Shown: positions 1-8,037, counted from the first letter of the stretch. The stretch is DNA of 37,494 nt from Pseudonocardiales bacterium (GCA_025965875.1 JAOPWD010000516.1:1-37494); one strand, 5' to 3'. Numbers and translations are program-made. Notes: generated by a model from the sequence alone, not told the origin.

Positions 1-5
1 GAGCC

Positions 6-1211
6 CTACCCGGTAAGGCTGATCTCGCGGCCGCGCGAGACGACCGCCCGCACCCGGCATAGCGCCGCGATGTCATGCATCGGGTCGCCGTCGACCATCA
101 CCAGGTCAGCGTCGAGGCCGGCCCGCAGTCGACCGGTGCGCTCGGTCAGCCCGCAGACGTCCGCAGCCCGGCTCGTCGCGGAGACGAGCGCCTCGTCGTT
201 CGGCATGCCGCATTCGGTGAGATTCCCGACGGCGATGGGGAGTACGCCGTGCACCTTGCCGGCGCTGATGCCCGCATCACTCCCGCTCACCATCGTCACG
301 CCCGCGCGGTACAGGTTGGCCACCTGGGCGAGTCGATCGTCCCAGCCCACGCCCATGCGCTCTATCAGCGCCTTGACTTGGGGCGACAGCTCGACGCCAA
401 GGACGCGGCCGAGTGTCGGACACACTGCTGTCCCGGCCGCGGCGATTCGTTCGGCGAGTTCTCGGGGCGTGTCGAAGCCGCTGAGCGACAAACAGCTGCA
501 GTGCTCGATTCCGTCGACTCCGGCAGCGACGCACAGCTCGACCGCCGGCAGGCCGTGCGCGTGCGCGGTGACGGGCAGGCCGACCCGGTGGGCCTCGTCG
601 ACCATGAGGCGCACCTCTTCCAGCGTGAATTGGCACAGCAGCACGTCGGTGCCAGGCGTCATCGCGCCGCCACTCGTCATGATCTTGACGACGTTCGCGC
701 CACGCTCGGCCCGTTCCCGCACTGCTCGCCGCAGCTCGTCGTTGCCGGCCGCCTCGCCGCCCATCGACCAGCAGTGGCCCTTCACGGACGTGATCGGCGG
801 GCCGGCCGCCACGATGGTCGGACCATCATGAGCGGTACGCGCCAGGTCAACGACAACCCAGCGGCGATCACCCAGGTCACGAACCGCGGTGACTCCGGCA
901 GCGAGCTGATCGAGCATCGCCGTAGCGATGACATCGTCGAGGTGGTCAGCGCTCATGTCGGGTAGCCGACCGAGGGCATCGTCGGCGCTGTCCGCGCACA
1001 GATGGACGTGGGCGTCGATCAGACCGGGCAGCAGCGTCGTGTCCGGCAGGTAGGTCACCTCGCACCCGTCCGGCGCTGCGGCGGTGCCAGGCTCGACGCC
1101 GAGAATCGTGGCGCCCTCGACGAGAACGAGGGCGCCGCCGGACAGCACCCGCTCGCCGTCGAACGCAGCGTCTGCTCGGTATCCGCGCACGCCTGCCCCT
1201 CGGACGCCCAT
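6..1211 (-). CDS. Amidohydrolase family protein (imidazolonepropionase/prolidase-like)
   Basis: A 401-residue metal-dependent hydrolase of the amidohydrolase superfamily, probably cytoplasmic; the substrate is not evident. It shows the family layout: an N-terminal beta-sandwich piece, then the first metal motif DAHVH (His68, His70), a likely metal-bridging Lys176 in VVKIMTSGG, TAHAHG (His217, His219), IEHCS (His237), the catalytic Asp312 in SGSDAGI, and a closing segment GLDADLVMVDGDP where the beta-sandwich is completed. All expected ligands are present and the length is normal, so the protein should be active. A TAGCGT hexamer lies about 20 nt before the ATG. It faces the DUF1003 operon divergently across 57 bp. 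Family assignment is firm; substrate (dipeptide, imidazolone or xenobiotic amide) is open. Confidence 0.85.
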   Translation of the reverse strand: MGVRGAGVRGYRADAAFDGERVLSGGALVLVEGATILGVEPGTAAAPDGCEVTYLPDTTLLPGLIDAHVHLCADSADDALGRLPDMSADHLDDVIATAMLDQLAAGVTAVRDLGDRRWVVVDLARTAHDGPTIVAAGPPITSVKGHCWSMGGEAAGNDELRRAVRERAERGANVVKIMTSGGAMTPGTDVLLCQFTLEEVRLMVDEAHRVGLPVTAHAHGLPAVELCVAAGVDGIEHCSCLSLSGFDTPRELAERIAAAGTAVCPTLGRVLGVELSPQVKALIERMGVGWDDRLAQVANLYRAGVTMVSGSDAGISAGKVHGVLPIAVGNLTECGMPNDEALVSATSRAADVCGLTERTGRLRAGLDADLVMVDGDPMHDIAALCRVRAVVSRGREISLTG

Positions 1212-1268
1212 CTGTGATCGATCGACAAGACGCTAGCAAGAGTCCGGGGCCCGGAGCATCCTTCGACC

Positions 1269-1685
1269 ATGACTGACACCCAACCCCACAAACAGCATCC
1301 GGCTATCGCGGCAGTGGCCGAGCGCCGAGCCGCCGACGTCCAGCTACGCATTGCTGACGCCATCACCGCATTCGCCGGCTCGATGAAGTTCGTGTACGTG
1401 CATGTCGTGCTGTTCGCGGTGTGGATGCTCGTGCTCGAGAAGAGCCCCTGGCCGACGTTGACCCTCGTGGTCTCGCTCGAGGCGATCTTCCTGTCGACGT
1501 TCGTCATGATCGGGCAGAACCGGCAGTCCGCGTACCAGCAAGCCAAGGCTGATCATGACTTCGTCGCGAACGAGCTGGAGCTGCACACCAACACCGACCT
1601 GACGAGGGCGGTTCACCAGCTGACCACCGAGATCCACGCCCGCCTGGTCCCGCCGCACGGTGCCCCGCAGGGGACGAGACCATGA
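1269..1685 (+). CDS. DUF1003 family small membrane protein
   Basis: A 138-residue protein matching DUF1003: a soluble N-terminus (HPAIAAVAERRAADVQLRIAD), two membrane segments (about residues 38-57 and 63-81, the second being LVVSLEAIFLSTFVMIGQN), then a charged cytoplasmic helix with the family-typical run DHDFVANELELHTNTDL. The function of the family is unknown. A CATCCT hexamer 6 nt before the ATG would fit a leaderless transcript; a GGAG further upstream is too distant for a good ribosome site. Its stop codon overlaps the ATG of the next gene in ATGA, so the two are probably translationally coupled and form an operon with the small protein that follows. Confidence 0.85.
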   Translation: MTDTQPHKQHPAIAAVAERRAADVQLRIADAITAFAGSMKFVYVHVVLFAVWMLVLEKSPWPTLTLVVSLEAIFLSTFVMIGQNRQSAYQQAKADHDFVANELELHTNTDLTRAVHQLTTEIHARLVPPHGAPQGTRP

Positions 1686-2062
1686 GCCGGTTCGTGCAGA
1701 TTGCCCAGCACGCCGACAATCTGGATCGCGCGAGTTCCTTCTACGGGCGACTGCTCGGCCAGCCCGCGGCCGCGCGGTTCGACCCGCCCGGACTGCTGTT
1801 CTTCGATGTCAGCGGTGTCCGGCTGCTGCTCGACAAGGGCGCGCCGTCGGCCTTGATCTACGTCGAGGTCGATGACTTGCACCGACGGGTCGACCAACTG
1901 CGCCAAGACGGCGTTGCCATCGAGTCCGAGCCGCACCTGATCTTCACCCACGACGACGACACGCTGGGGCCGGCCGGCAGCGAGGAGTGGATGGCGTTCG
2001 TGCGGGATTCCGAGGGCAATCTGGTGGGACTGGTCAGCTACGCCCACCCGGAGATTGAGTGA
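1682..2062 (+). CDS. VOC (glyoxalase/bleomycin-resistance) family protein
   Basis: A 126-residue vicinal-oxygen-chelate fold protein. It opens with a typical beta strand and helix (FVQIAQHADNLDRASSFYGRLLG), followed by the second beta-alpha unit (SALIYVEVDDLHRRVDQLRQDG) and the closing strand EWMAFVRDSEGNLVGLVSY, in which the family's C-terminal metal Glu would sit (D/E-GN pattern). VOC proteins use a metal to act on small molecules (methylglyoxal adducts, antibiotics, extradiol substrates); nothing here identifies the ligand. It is coupled by ATGA to DUF1003 upstream and by GTGA to the small membrane protein downstream. Confidence 0.85.
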   Translation: MSRFVQIAQHADNLDRASSFYGRLLGQPAAARFDPPGLLFFDVSGVRLLLDKGAPSALIYVEVDDLHRRVDQLRQDGVAIESEPHLIFTHDDDTLGPAGSEEWMAFVRDSEGNLVGLVSYAHPEIE

Positions 2063-2340
2063 GTTGGATGCCCGACTTGGGTACATCCCCGGGCATGACG
2101 ACATGGCGCAGTAGACGGAGCAGCGGAACCAGGTTGGGGCCATTGGTAATGACATTGGTGCTGGTCTGGCTGGTCATCGGTGCGGTCGCCGCGGGGCAGC
2201 GGCACTACTACGGCGGCAAGAGCAAGCCGACGTGTGCCAAGGTGAGCACGATCGCCGTCACCATCGTGGCCGGGCCGCTGAACTACCTCGGGGTCAACCC
2301 GAAGGTGAAGTGCCCCACGGTGCCGCAGCCCAGCAAGTAG
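2059..2340 (+). CDS. Small single-pass membrane protein, conserved actinobacterial type
   Basis: A 93-residue protein if translation starts at the GTG that overlaps the preceding stop (GTGA); an ATG at 2095 is an alternative and would remove 12 poorly conserved residues. One hydrophobic segment (LVMTLVLVWLVIGAVAAG, about residues 29-46) is followed by QRHYYGG, a short outer tail with two cysteines (PTCAKV and KVKC) that could form a disulfide, and the run STIAVTIVAGPLNY. I have an impression of similar hypothetical proteins in actinomycetes but no function is known to me. Its stop is 5 bp from the stop of the convergent PAP2 gene. Confidence 0.65.
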   Translation: MSWMPDLGTSPGMTTWRSRRSSGTRLGPLVMTLVLVWLVIGAVAAGQRHYYGGKSKPTCAKVSTIAVTIVAGPLNYLGVNPKVKCPTVPQPSK

Positions 2341-2345
2341 CGGCG

Positions 2346-3062
2346 TCAGTCAGTGAGATCGGGCCGCGGGAGGCGGTGCGCGACGAACGCAACGGTGATC
2401 CCCCAGGTGATACCGATCAGCATCCCGATCACCAGGTCGCTGAGCCAGTGGACGCCGAGGACCAGGCGAGTGGCGGCGACGCAGCCCGACACCAGGAGCG
2501 CGAGCAACCACGGCCAGGTTCGACGCTGGGCCAGCGCAACCATGCCGAGCACGGCGAACAGCACCGCGGTCACAGCCACGGCGTGACCCGACGGGTAGGA
2601 GTAGCTCGTCTCGTGCACCCCACGGACGGCATCATGCGCCGGGTAGTCGGCTGTCGGCGGCCGGTGCCGATGGATGATCTGGCGGACCGCGAACACCTGG
2701 AACTCGCCACCAAGGTAGGCCACCAACGGTACGAGCGCCCGGATCGAGCGCAGTCGGACAAACAGCGCGGCCGTGAGCACGACGCAGATGGCCCCGAGCA
2801 CGGGCGCGTCGCCCACCGTCGCCACGACCTTGGACACACCGGCGAACGGGCCGCGGTGATGGATGGCCCAGCGCCAGGCGCTGTCGTCCCAGCTCTGGAT
2901 CGGGCCGCCTCCGGTCCGTCCGACCAGGGTGAAACCCAAAGCGACTGTGACGACGAACAGACCGATAGCGCTGGCTATGAGCACTAAGACGGCGCGCGTG
3001 ACCGGCGGATGGCCGGGCTGGTGGCGGGTAGCCGGCTCAGCCTGGAAGGGGGCGTCGGTCAC
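2346..3062 (-). CDS. PAP2 family membrane phosphatase
   Basis: An integral-membrane lipid phosphatase-like protein of 238 residues with about six membrane helices. The three PAP2 motifs are intact: RQIIHRHRPP (127-136), YPSGH (156-160) and TRLVLGVHWLSD (198-209), supplying the Arg/His/Asp catalytic set. Likely substrates are undecaprenyl pyrophosphate or phosphatidate-type lipids, dephosphorylated on the outer face. The frame stays open to 3143, but I place the start at GTG 3062 because a strong AGAGGAG lies 8 nt upstream, while upstream candidates (ATG 3086, GTG 3143) lack a ribosome site. It is divergent from the ZIP gene; the iron-box-like operator lies about 120 bp upstream. Confidence 0.85.
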   Translation of the reverse strand: MTDAPFQAEPATRHQPGHPPVTRAVLVLIASAIGLFVVTVALGFTLVGRTGGGPIQSWDDSAWRWAIHHRGPFAGVSKVVATVGDAPVLGAICVVLTAALFVRLRSIRALVPLVAYLGGEFQVFAVRQIIHRHRPPTADYPAHDAVRGVHETSYSYPSGHAVAVTAVLFAVLGMVALAQRRTWPWLLALLVSGCVAATRLVLGVHWLSDLVIGMLIGITWGITVAFVAHRLPRPDLTD

Positions 3063-3181
3063 GCGGTGAACTCCTCTGGTCGACATGCCTGGATAGCTAA
3101 CAGAACCTGCCTTGGACTGGGCCGTGATTGCGGGCCAATTCACAGGTTTGGCTTATGACTTGCAAATTCGCCGAAGATTGG

Positions 3182-3200
3182 TGAGGGTAGGCATACCTAA
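3182..3200. promoter_or_regulatory. Iron-box-like operator (DtxR/IdeR/DmdR type)
   Basis: The 19 bp TGAGGGTAGGCATACCTAA match the classical actinobacterial iron-box consensus TTAGGTTAGGCTAACCTAA at 15 of 19 positions and keep the AGG/CCT symmetry. The site lies directly before the AGGAGG ribosome site (3203-3208) of the ZIP gene, where a bound repressor would block transcription. A TTGCAA at 3160-3165 may be part of the promoter. IdeR/DmdR bind such sites with Fe(II); an MntR-type regulator is an alternative. Confidence 0.7.
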
Positions 3201-3215
3201 CCAGGAGGGGATCCC

Positions 3216-4091
3216 GTGGATCTGTCCAAGACGTTGATTCTCGGCTTCATCGCCGGCGTCACGATCATAATCGGCATGCCCATCGGCCGCCTCAAGCGCC
3301 CGATGCCCTCCTTGCGACTGCTGCTCAACGCGGTCGCGGTCGGCGTGCTCATCTTCCTGGTATGGGATGTCCTGTCCGCAGCATGGGAACCGATCGACGT
3401 CGCTCTGGTCGGCGTCCACGAGCACACCGGCGGCCTCGCGCCGGTATTCGGCTACGGCTCGCTGTTCGCGGGCGGTCTGGCCGTCGGGCTGCTCTCGCTG
3501 GTGGCCTACGAGCGCTACATGTCCAAGGTGGCCGGCCGGTCGGCCAAACCGCGGTTCGGGCCGGGTGCGATGGCGGTCGGTGAAGTCCGCGCCCGCTCCG
3601 GGATGGCCGCGTGGTCACCCGCCCGCCGGCTCGCCCTGCTGATCGCGGTGGGAATCGGTCTGCACAACTTTGCCGAGGGGCTGGCCATCGGCCAGGCGGC
3701 CGCAACCGACCAGGTCGCGCTCGCGACTCTGCTCGTCGTCGGCTTCGCCTTGCACAACGCCACCGAGGGATTCGGCATCGTGGCGCCGCTCGCTGGTGAC
3801 ATGGACGCCGACGGCGTCGCGCGCCGGCCCAGCTGGCCGTTCCTGCTCGGCCTGGCGCTCATCGGCGGCGGGCCCACTTTCGTCGGCACGGCCATCGGCC
3901 ACGGCTTCACGAACGAAGCGATGAGCGTGGTTTTCCTCACTCTCGCGGCCGGCTCGATCCTCTACGTGGTCACCCAACTGCTCGGCATCGCCGCTAAGGC
4001 CAAGCGCTCCGACCTGCTGGCCTACGGCCTGCTCGCGGGCCTGCTTGCGGGCTTTGTCACCGACATGATCGTGACCGCCGCCGGGGTGTAG
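3216..4091 (+). CDS. ZIP family divalent metal transporter
   Basis: A 291-residue inner-membrane metal permease with about eight helices, importing Zn, Fe or Mn. The two ZIP signature helices are present: GIGLHNFAEGLAIG (HNFAEG 150-155) and GFALHNATEGFGI (HNATEG 180-185), whose His/Glu residues form the binuclear metal site. The loop before them (about 102-135) is basic rather than the usual His-rich stretch. Translation starts at GTG 3216 with AGGAGG 7 nt upstream. The iron-box-like site at 3182-3200 suggests Fe- (or Mn-) dependent repression and hence iron as a plausible substrate; this is inference. HMG-CoA lyase follows after 9 bp and may be cotranscribed. Confidence 0.85.
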   Translation: MDLSKTLILGFIAGVTIIIGMPIGRLKRPMPSLRLLLNAVAVGVLIFLVWDVLSAAWEPIDVALVGVHEHTGGLAPVFGYGSLFAGGLAVGLLSLVAYERYMSKVAGRSAKPRFGPGAMAVGEVRARSGMAAWSPARRLALLIAVGIGLHNFAEGLAIGQAAATDQVALATLLVVGFALHNATEGFGIVAPLAGDMDADGVARRPSWPFLLGLALIGGGPTFVGTAIGHGFTNEAMSVVFLTLAAGSILYVVTQLLGIAAKAKRSDLLAYGLLAGLLAGFVTDMIVTAAGV

Positions 4092-4100
4092 GAAGGACGG

Positions 4101-5030
4101 ATGCGTTCGCCCCAGCAGGTGCCCCAGCCCGGCCTGCCTGAGCACGTCACCATCTACGAGGTCGGTGCCCGCGACGGGCTGCAGAACGAGCAGACCACGG
4201 TGTCCGTCGAGGTCAAGGCCGAGTTCATCGCACGGCTGGCCGACGCCGGCCTGCGGGTGATCGAGGCCACCAGCTTCGTGCATCCCAAGTGGGTGCCCCA
4301 GTTGGCTGACGCCGAGGAACTGCTCGACATCCTCACCCTCGTCGACGGTGTGCGCTACCCCGTGCTCGTGCCCAACGAACGCGGCCTGGACCGCGCGCTG
4401 GCCAAGGGCATCCGCGAGATCGCGATCTTCGCCAGCGCGACCGAGACGTTCGCTCAGCGCAACCTCAACCGCAGCGTGGCCGAGTCGATCGCCATGTTCG
4501 CGCCGGTCGTCGCCCGCGCCCGGGCCGAGGGGCTGACGGTGCGGGGGTACGTTTCGATGTGCTTCGGGGATCCGTGGGAGGGCGAGGTGCCGATCGAGCA
4601 GGTCGTCGGCGTCGGCACCAAACTGCTCGAGCTCGGCTGCACCGAGCTGTCCCTCGGCGACACGATCGGCGTTGCCACACCCGGTCATGTCACTGCGCTG
4701 CTGGCCGCATTCGCCGGCGCCGGCGTCGGCTCCGACCGGCTGGCCGTGCACTTCCACGACACCTATGGCCAGGCCCTGGCCAACACGTTCGCGGCGCTGC
4801 GAGCCGGGATTACGACAGTCGACGCGTCGGCCGGCGGGCTGGGCGGCTGCCCGTACGCGAAGAACGCCACCGGCAACCTGGCCACCGAGGACCTCGTGTG
4901 GATGCTGCACGGCTTGGGCATCCAGACCGGCGTCGACCTCGAGAAGCTGGTCGAGACAAGCCGGTGGATGGCCGCGGAGCTCGGCCGGCCGAGCCCGTCG
5001 AATGTCGTCCGGGCGCTGTCGTCTAACTGA
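4101..5030 (+). CDS. mvaB: Hydroxymethylglutaryl-CoA lyase
   Basis: A 309-residue HMG-CoA lyase-like TIM-barrel enzyme cleaving 3-hydroxy-3-methylglutaryl-CoA to acetoacetate and acetyl-CoA, the last step of leucine breakdown. Visible family motifs are the metal/substrate segment EVGARDGLQNE (20-30), IEATSFVHPKWVPQLAD, the metal-binding HFHDTYGQ, and the catalytic-Cys loop GGLGGCPYAKNATGN. Length matches the bacterial enzyme. The start ATG has AAGGA immediately upstream and only 9 bp separate it from the ZIP gene. Its 3' end overlaps the convergent Pr6Pr gene by 8 bp. No other leucine-catabolic gene is visible here, so its pathway partners must be elsewhere. Confidence 0.92.
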   Translation: MRSPQQVPQPGLPEHVTIYEVGARDGLQNEQTTVSVEVKAEFIARLADAGLRVIEATSFVHPKWVPQLADAEELLDILTLVDGVRYPVLVPNERGLDRALAKGIREIAIFASATETFAQRNLNRSVAESIAMFAPVVARARAEGLTVRGYVSMCFGDPWEGEVPIEQVVGVGTKLLELGCTELSLGDTIGVATPGHVTALLAAFAGAGVGSDRLAVHFHDTYGQALANTFAALRAGITTVDASAGGLGGCPYAKNATGNLATEDLVWMLHGLGIQTGVDLEKLVETSRWMAAELGRPSPSNVVRALSSN

Positions 5031-5694
5031 CGCTGGTCGACACGCGCGGCGCCGGGAACAGTTCGCGGTCACCCCACCAGAACAGGGCGCTGACCGCGCC
5101 CAGCACGATCGTCACGAGCAACGCGTTCACCAGCACCGTCGGATAGCCGTCCGACACGACGTCGACGAAGGGATACGGGTACCAAGGCGTGATCTCGCCG
5201 CGGACGAGCGTGTAGCCGAGCCACCCGATCGGGAAGGCCAGCGACCACGCCACCACCGGCCCGTCGATCCGCGGCCGCGGCCCGAACAGCAGCCAGGCGA
5301 GCACCATCATGATCGGCACGACGTAGTGGACGACGGTGTTCGTGCTCCACTGCTGCCAACCCTTCGGCTGGTGGCTGGCCGCGAGCACGGCCGAGTAGAC
5401 GACCCCGGTAACCGAGATCCCGACCAGCGCGTTCAGGCGCACGACGCGCCAGACCGGGCCGTCGCGATCGGGCTTGCGGGCCAGCTGAGCCGATGTGACG
5501 GCAGCCAGAATATTGCTCTGGATGGTGAAGAAGCTGACCATTCGCAGGATGCGGCCGGCCAACGTGGCACCGGACAACGTGCCCACCTCGGTACCCGCCG
5601 GCGTCCCCGAAACGTGCACGGCGATCCACAGCTGCAGGGCGAGCGCTGCGAAGGCGAGCACCGCGATCGCCGCGTGCCAGATGCGGGGGAGCAC
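5023..5694 (-). CDS. Pr6Pr family membrane protein
   Basis: A 223-residue polytopic membrane protein with about six hydrophobic helices, resembling the Pr6Pr (FAR-17a/AIG1-like) family common in actinobacteria. Typical features are FFTIQSNILAAV after the second helix, the VTGVVYSAVL segment, STNTVVHYVVPIMMVLAWLLFGPRP, and the aromatic motif WLGYTLVRGEITPWYPYPFVDV near the C-terminus. Function is unknown; relatives include androgen-induced and hydrolase-like membrane proteins in which a conserved Thr/His pair is thought catalytic (here possibly the N-T and H of NTVVHY). It converges with and slightly overlaps mvaB and lies 18 bp downstream of the next minus-strand gene, so the two may form an operon. 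Confidence 0.8.
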   Translation of the reverse strand: MLPRIWHAAIAVLAFAALALQLWIAVHVSGTPAGTEVGTLSGATLAGRILRMVSFFTIQSNILAAVTSAQLARKPDRDGPVWRVVRLNALVGISVTGVVYSAVLAASHQPKGWQQWSTNTVVHYVVPIMMVLAWLLFGPRPRIDGPVVAWSLAFPIGWLGYTLVRGEITPWYPYPFVDVVSDGYPTVLVNALLVTIVLGAVSALFWWGDRELFPAPRVSTSVS

Positions 5695-5712
5695 GCGGTG
5701 AGCGTAGTGGGC

Positions 5713-6252
5713 CTAGATCAATTGCCGATGATCTTCGGGCACCGGATCGGGTGCGACCGGATCATCTTCGCCGCCACCGTCGCCGCCGCGGCACCACGGG
5801 CACCACGGCTGCAACCGGCGGTGTGTCGCGTAGGCGAGGATGAGGTAGATCATCGAGGTCTGGACGAGCGACCAGATGAGCAGTCCGCTCTTGCCCGGCA
5901 GGAAGCTCGAACCGATCAGTACCGCGAAGTAGGGGATCACATAGCGCGGTTGGGCACCGCTGTGCGACAGCCAGAACCGACGCTTGTACCGCACGGCCAA
6001 CTGTGACGGATTCAACGGCATCCCGGCCATGCAGTGCTCGCACAGCCCCCGGTCGTGCCGGCGCATCAGCAACCAGCTGGCCACCACGAACGTGATCAGG
6101 GCGACGGAGACGCCGAGCGCCATCATTGGATCGGTGGGCGGGTGCAGCCGGAGCAAGATCACGCCGACGATCGCGACGATCAGTGCCTGGGGGGCAAGAT
6201 GGCCCCAACGCTCGGCAACCCGCGCCGACCACGGATACGCCGCGTCTGCCAT
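5713..6252 (-). CDS. Hypothetical membrane protein with two CxxC motifs
   Basis: A 179-residue protein of unrecognised family. It has two hydrophobic segments after the N-terminus (ALIVAIVGVILL; VALITFVVASWLL), then CEHC in a short loop, a segment PSQLAVRYKRRFWLSH, two further hydrophobic segments (YVIPYFAVLIGSSFL; GLLIWSLVQTSMIYLILAYATHRR), and a tail beginning with CPWC followed by an acidic Gly/Asp-rich end. The paired CxxC motifs could bind zinc or be redox active. I start at ATG 6252 (preceded by a G-rich ribosome site) rather than upstream codons because the longer frame would run to the edge of the terminator hairpin of the next gene. Probably cotranscribed with the Pr6Pr gene. Confidence 0.65.
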   Translation of the reverse strand: MADAAYPWSARVAERWGHLAPQALIVAIVGVILLRLHPPTDPMMALGVSVALITFVVASWLLMRRHDRGLCEHCMAGMPLNPSQLAVRYKRRFWLSHSGAQPRYVIPYFAVLIGSSFLPGKSGLLIWSLVQTSMIYLILAYATHRRLQPWCPWCRGGDGGGEDDPVAPDPVPEDHRQLI

Positions 6253-6313
6253 TGCGTCACCCCCCCGCACGATCATCGCCCTCGACTCTTGGCTTCTCAA
6301 CCCCCGAAACACG

Positions 6314-6342
6314 CCGGCCCGTCTCGCGCGGAGACGGGCCGG
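6314..6342 (-). terminator. Hairpin terminator after the secreted-protein gene
   Basis: A perfect 12-bp stem (CCGGCCCGTCTC with GAGACGGGCCGG) and 5-nt loop lies 18 bp past the stop of the minus-strand gene ending at 6361. On the minus strand it is followed by a short GTGTTT stretch. This is a typical GC-rich actinobacterial terminator. Confidence 0.75.
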
Positions 6343-6360
6343 TCTGTCCGGCTTTGTCGA

Positions 6361-8037
6361 TCAGCGGGCGTGCCTACCGCGCAACTTCCAGGCAACCGTT
6401 GCGCCACCGGCCATCAGCAGCCCGACGATCAGCAGGACGAGCGGCGCGTCCGGGGACCCGGCCGGCTTGGCATACCCGGCCGGGACACCGGTCGGGATGT
6501 TGGTGTTGGTCGGGTTCACGGTCGCCGTGTCCGGCGGCGTCGTGGGGGTTGCCGGCGCCTGCGAACTCGGTCCGGCTGCGGCGTTGGCGAGTGCGATCGT
6601 CGCCAGTCCAGAGCTGCCAGCAGCGAGCGGGGCCGCGAGATTCGGCGCGCCCGGCAGGCCGGCGAGAACGTTGATCTCGAGTGCCCGGATCAGCGTCTGG
6701 TTGGCTACGACGGGCGTGGCCTGGTTCGGGGTCTTGGCCAGGGCGCTGGTGAACAGGAAGTCGGGGTTGCTCTGCACCGCCTGGATTCCCGGACCGGATT
6801 CGACGTTGATGCCGATGTCGATCAGCTGCTTGAGGCCGTCGGACAACGGCTTGAGCGGGTTGGTCCCGGCCGCGTTCTGCAGCGGGGTGAGGATGGCGGT
6901 GACGATCCCGGTGACCGTCGACTGGCCGCCCGCGAGCAGGTCGGACACGGACTTGACGACCCCGCCCAGCGGCGGCGGGAACGCCGCGGCGAAATCGGTG
7001 AGGCAGGTCGTGAACTTTGTCTGCAGCGGCGTGATGATGCTGGAGATCGTGCTCTGCAGGCCAGCCGCCAGGCCAGCCGGATCGGCCAGGTAGTTGAGCA
7101 GGTAGGCGAGCAGGTCGGTGTTCGCCGGCAGCGAGTTGATGTTCAGACCGAGCTGCGCCAGCAACGTGGCCAGGTTGACGGTGATCTTGGCGCTGGTCGG
7201 GTTGATCGTCACGGCTCCGCCGGCGAGCGAGATCGGCGAGAGCACCTGCGTCGAGAACGAACACGAAGCGGGCAGGCCGGGTAGGCCGGGCAGGCTCGGC
7301 GCCACCAGCGCGTCGCCGACCGTCTTCAGCACTCCGCCGAGCGCGGGGGAGGAGAGATCGAGCGTCAGCCCGGCGATGTTGTAGCTCGGTGGCGGAGCGA
7401 CGGCGCCGCCACTCTTGGTCTGGGCCAGGGCCGATACCGCACCGATGGTCGCAGTGACCGAGCCGAGTGTGGAGAGGTTGCCGACGCCGGGCAGCGGGAG
7501 CGAAGGCAGACCCGGGATTGCGGCTCCGCTGAGGTTGATCGTCCCGAAGGCGGGGAACGAACTGCTGTCGCCACCGACGTTCGCGCCGCCGGAGTTGCTG
7601 ACTGCACCCGCCGCGCCGTAGGAGAAGCCGTCGAGGTGGGCGACGGCGACCTGGTTGGCGGCGCCGGCAACGATCGCCGGGTCGGTCGGCAGGTCGATCA
7701 CGCCGGTCAGTGGGAGGTTGAGCTGGCCGAGCAGGGTCACGTCGAGCGGGTTCTGCACCGACTGCGTGCCCGGCGCGGTGGCGCGGGCGTCGGCAACGTC
7801 GGCGACCTGCTGGATCGGGTTGCCGCCGAGCGTGCCGTCGACGAGCCGGCCGACGGACTGGGCCTGGGGCAGCGATGCTGCGCCGGCGCTCTGGCCGCCA
7901 GTGACGGCAAGGCCGGCGACGGTGATGCCCGCGACCAATGTCCCCGCGATCACCCGGCCCGTGCGAGAACGCGCGCCGTGGGCGCGCTGGCTCTTCGGAG
8001 TGGTTTCTCCGAAGTTGGACCTGGAACTGTGGGACAT
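6361..8037 (-). CDS. Secreted, C-terminally membrane-anchored protein of unknown function
   Basis: A 558-residue exported protein. A basic N-terminus (RAHGARSRTGR) precedes a hydrophobic signal segment (VIAGTLVAGITVAGLAVTGG) with a plausible cleavage after SAGA. The body is rich in Gly, Ala, Leu and Thr with repeated ILTPLQ/ISPL and LLAQLGLNINSLP-like stretches, one Cys pair (ASCSFS and FTTCLTDF), and no catalytic motif I can recognise. A Pro/Thr linker (TPTTPPDTATVNPTNT) leads to a C-terminal helix (LVLLIVGLLMAGGATVAWKL) and basic tail RGRHAR. That is a sortase-substrate-like shape, but no LPXTG or LAXTG is visible, so it may simply stay in the membrane. Start ATG 8037 has GAGAGG 6 nt upstream. 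It lies downstream of choD on the same strand. Confidence 0.7.
   Translation of the reverse strand: MSHSSRSNFGETTPKSQRAHGARSRTGRVIAGTLVAGITVAGLAVTGGQSAGAASLPQAQSVGRLVDGTLGGNPIQQVADVADARATAPGTQSVQNPLDVTLLGQLNLPLTGVIDLPTDPAIVAGAANQVAVAHLDGFSYGAAGAVSNSGGANVGGDSSSFPAFGTINLSGAAIPGLPSLPLPGVGNLSTLGSVTATIGAVSALAQTKSGGAVAPPPSYNIAGLTLDLSSPALGGVLKTVGDALVAPSLPGLPGLPASCSFSTQVLSPISLAGGAVTINPTSAKITVNLATLLAQLGLNINSLPANTDLLAYLLNYLADPAGLAAGLQSTISSIITPLQTKFTTCLTDFAAAFPPPLGGVVKSVSDLLAGGQSTVTGIVTAILTPLQNAAGTNPLKPLSDGLKQLIDIGINVESGPGIQAVQSNPDFLFTSALAKTPNQATPVVANQTLIRALEINVLAGLPGAPNLAAPLAAGSSGLATIALANAAAGPSSQAPATPTTPPDTATVNPTNTNIPTGVPAGYAKPAGSPDAPLVLLIVGLLMAGGATVAWKLRGRHAR

Noticed and set aside
3615-5072. 485-codon minus-strand open frame opposite the ZIP and mvaB genes
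   Set aside because: Its translation shows no recognisable motifs and mirrors third-position GC bias of the opposite, well-supported genes.
6361-8037. Sortase (LPXTG) anchor at the C-terminus
   Set aside because: The helix and basic tail fit, but the nearest candidate NIPTG is not a sortase pentapeptide.
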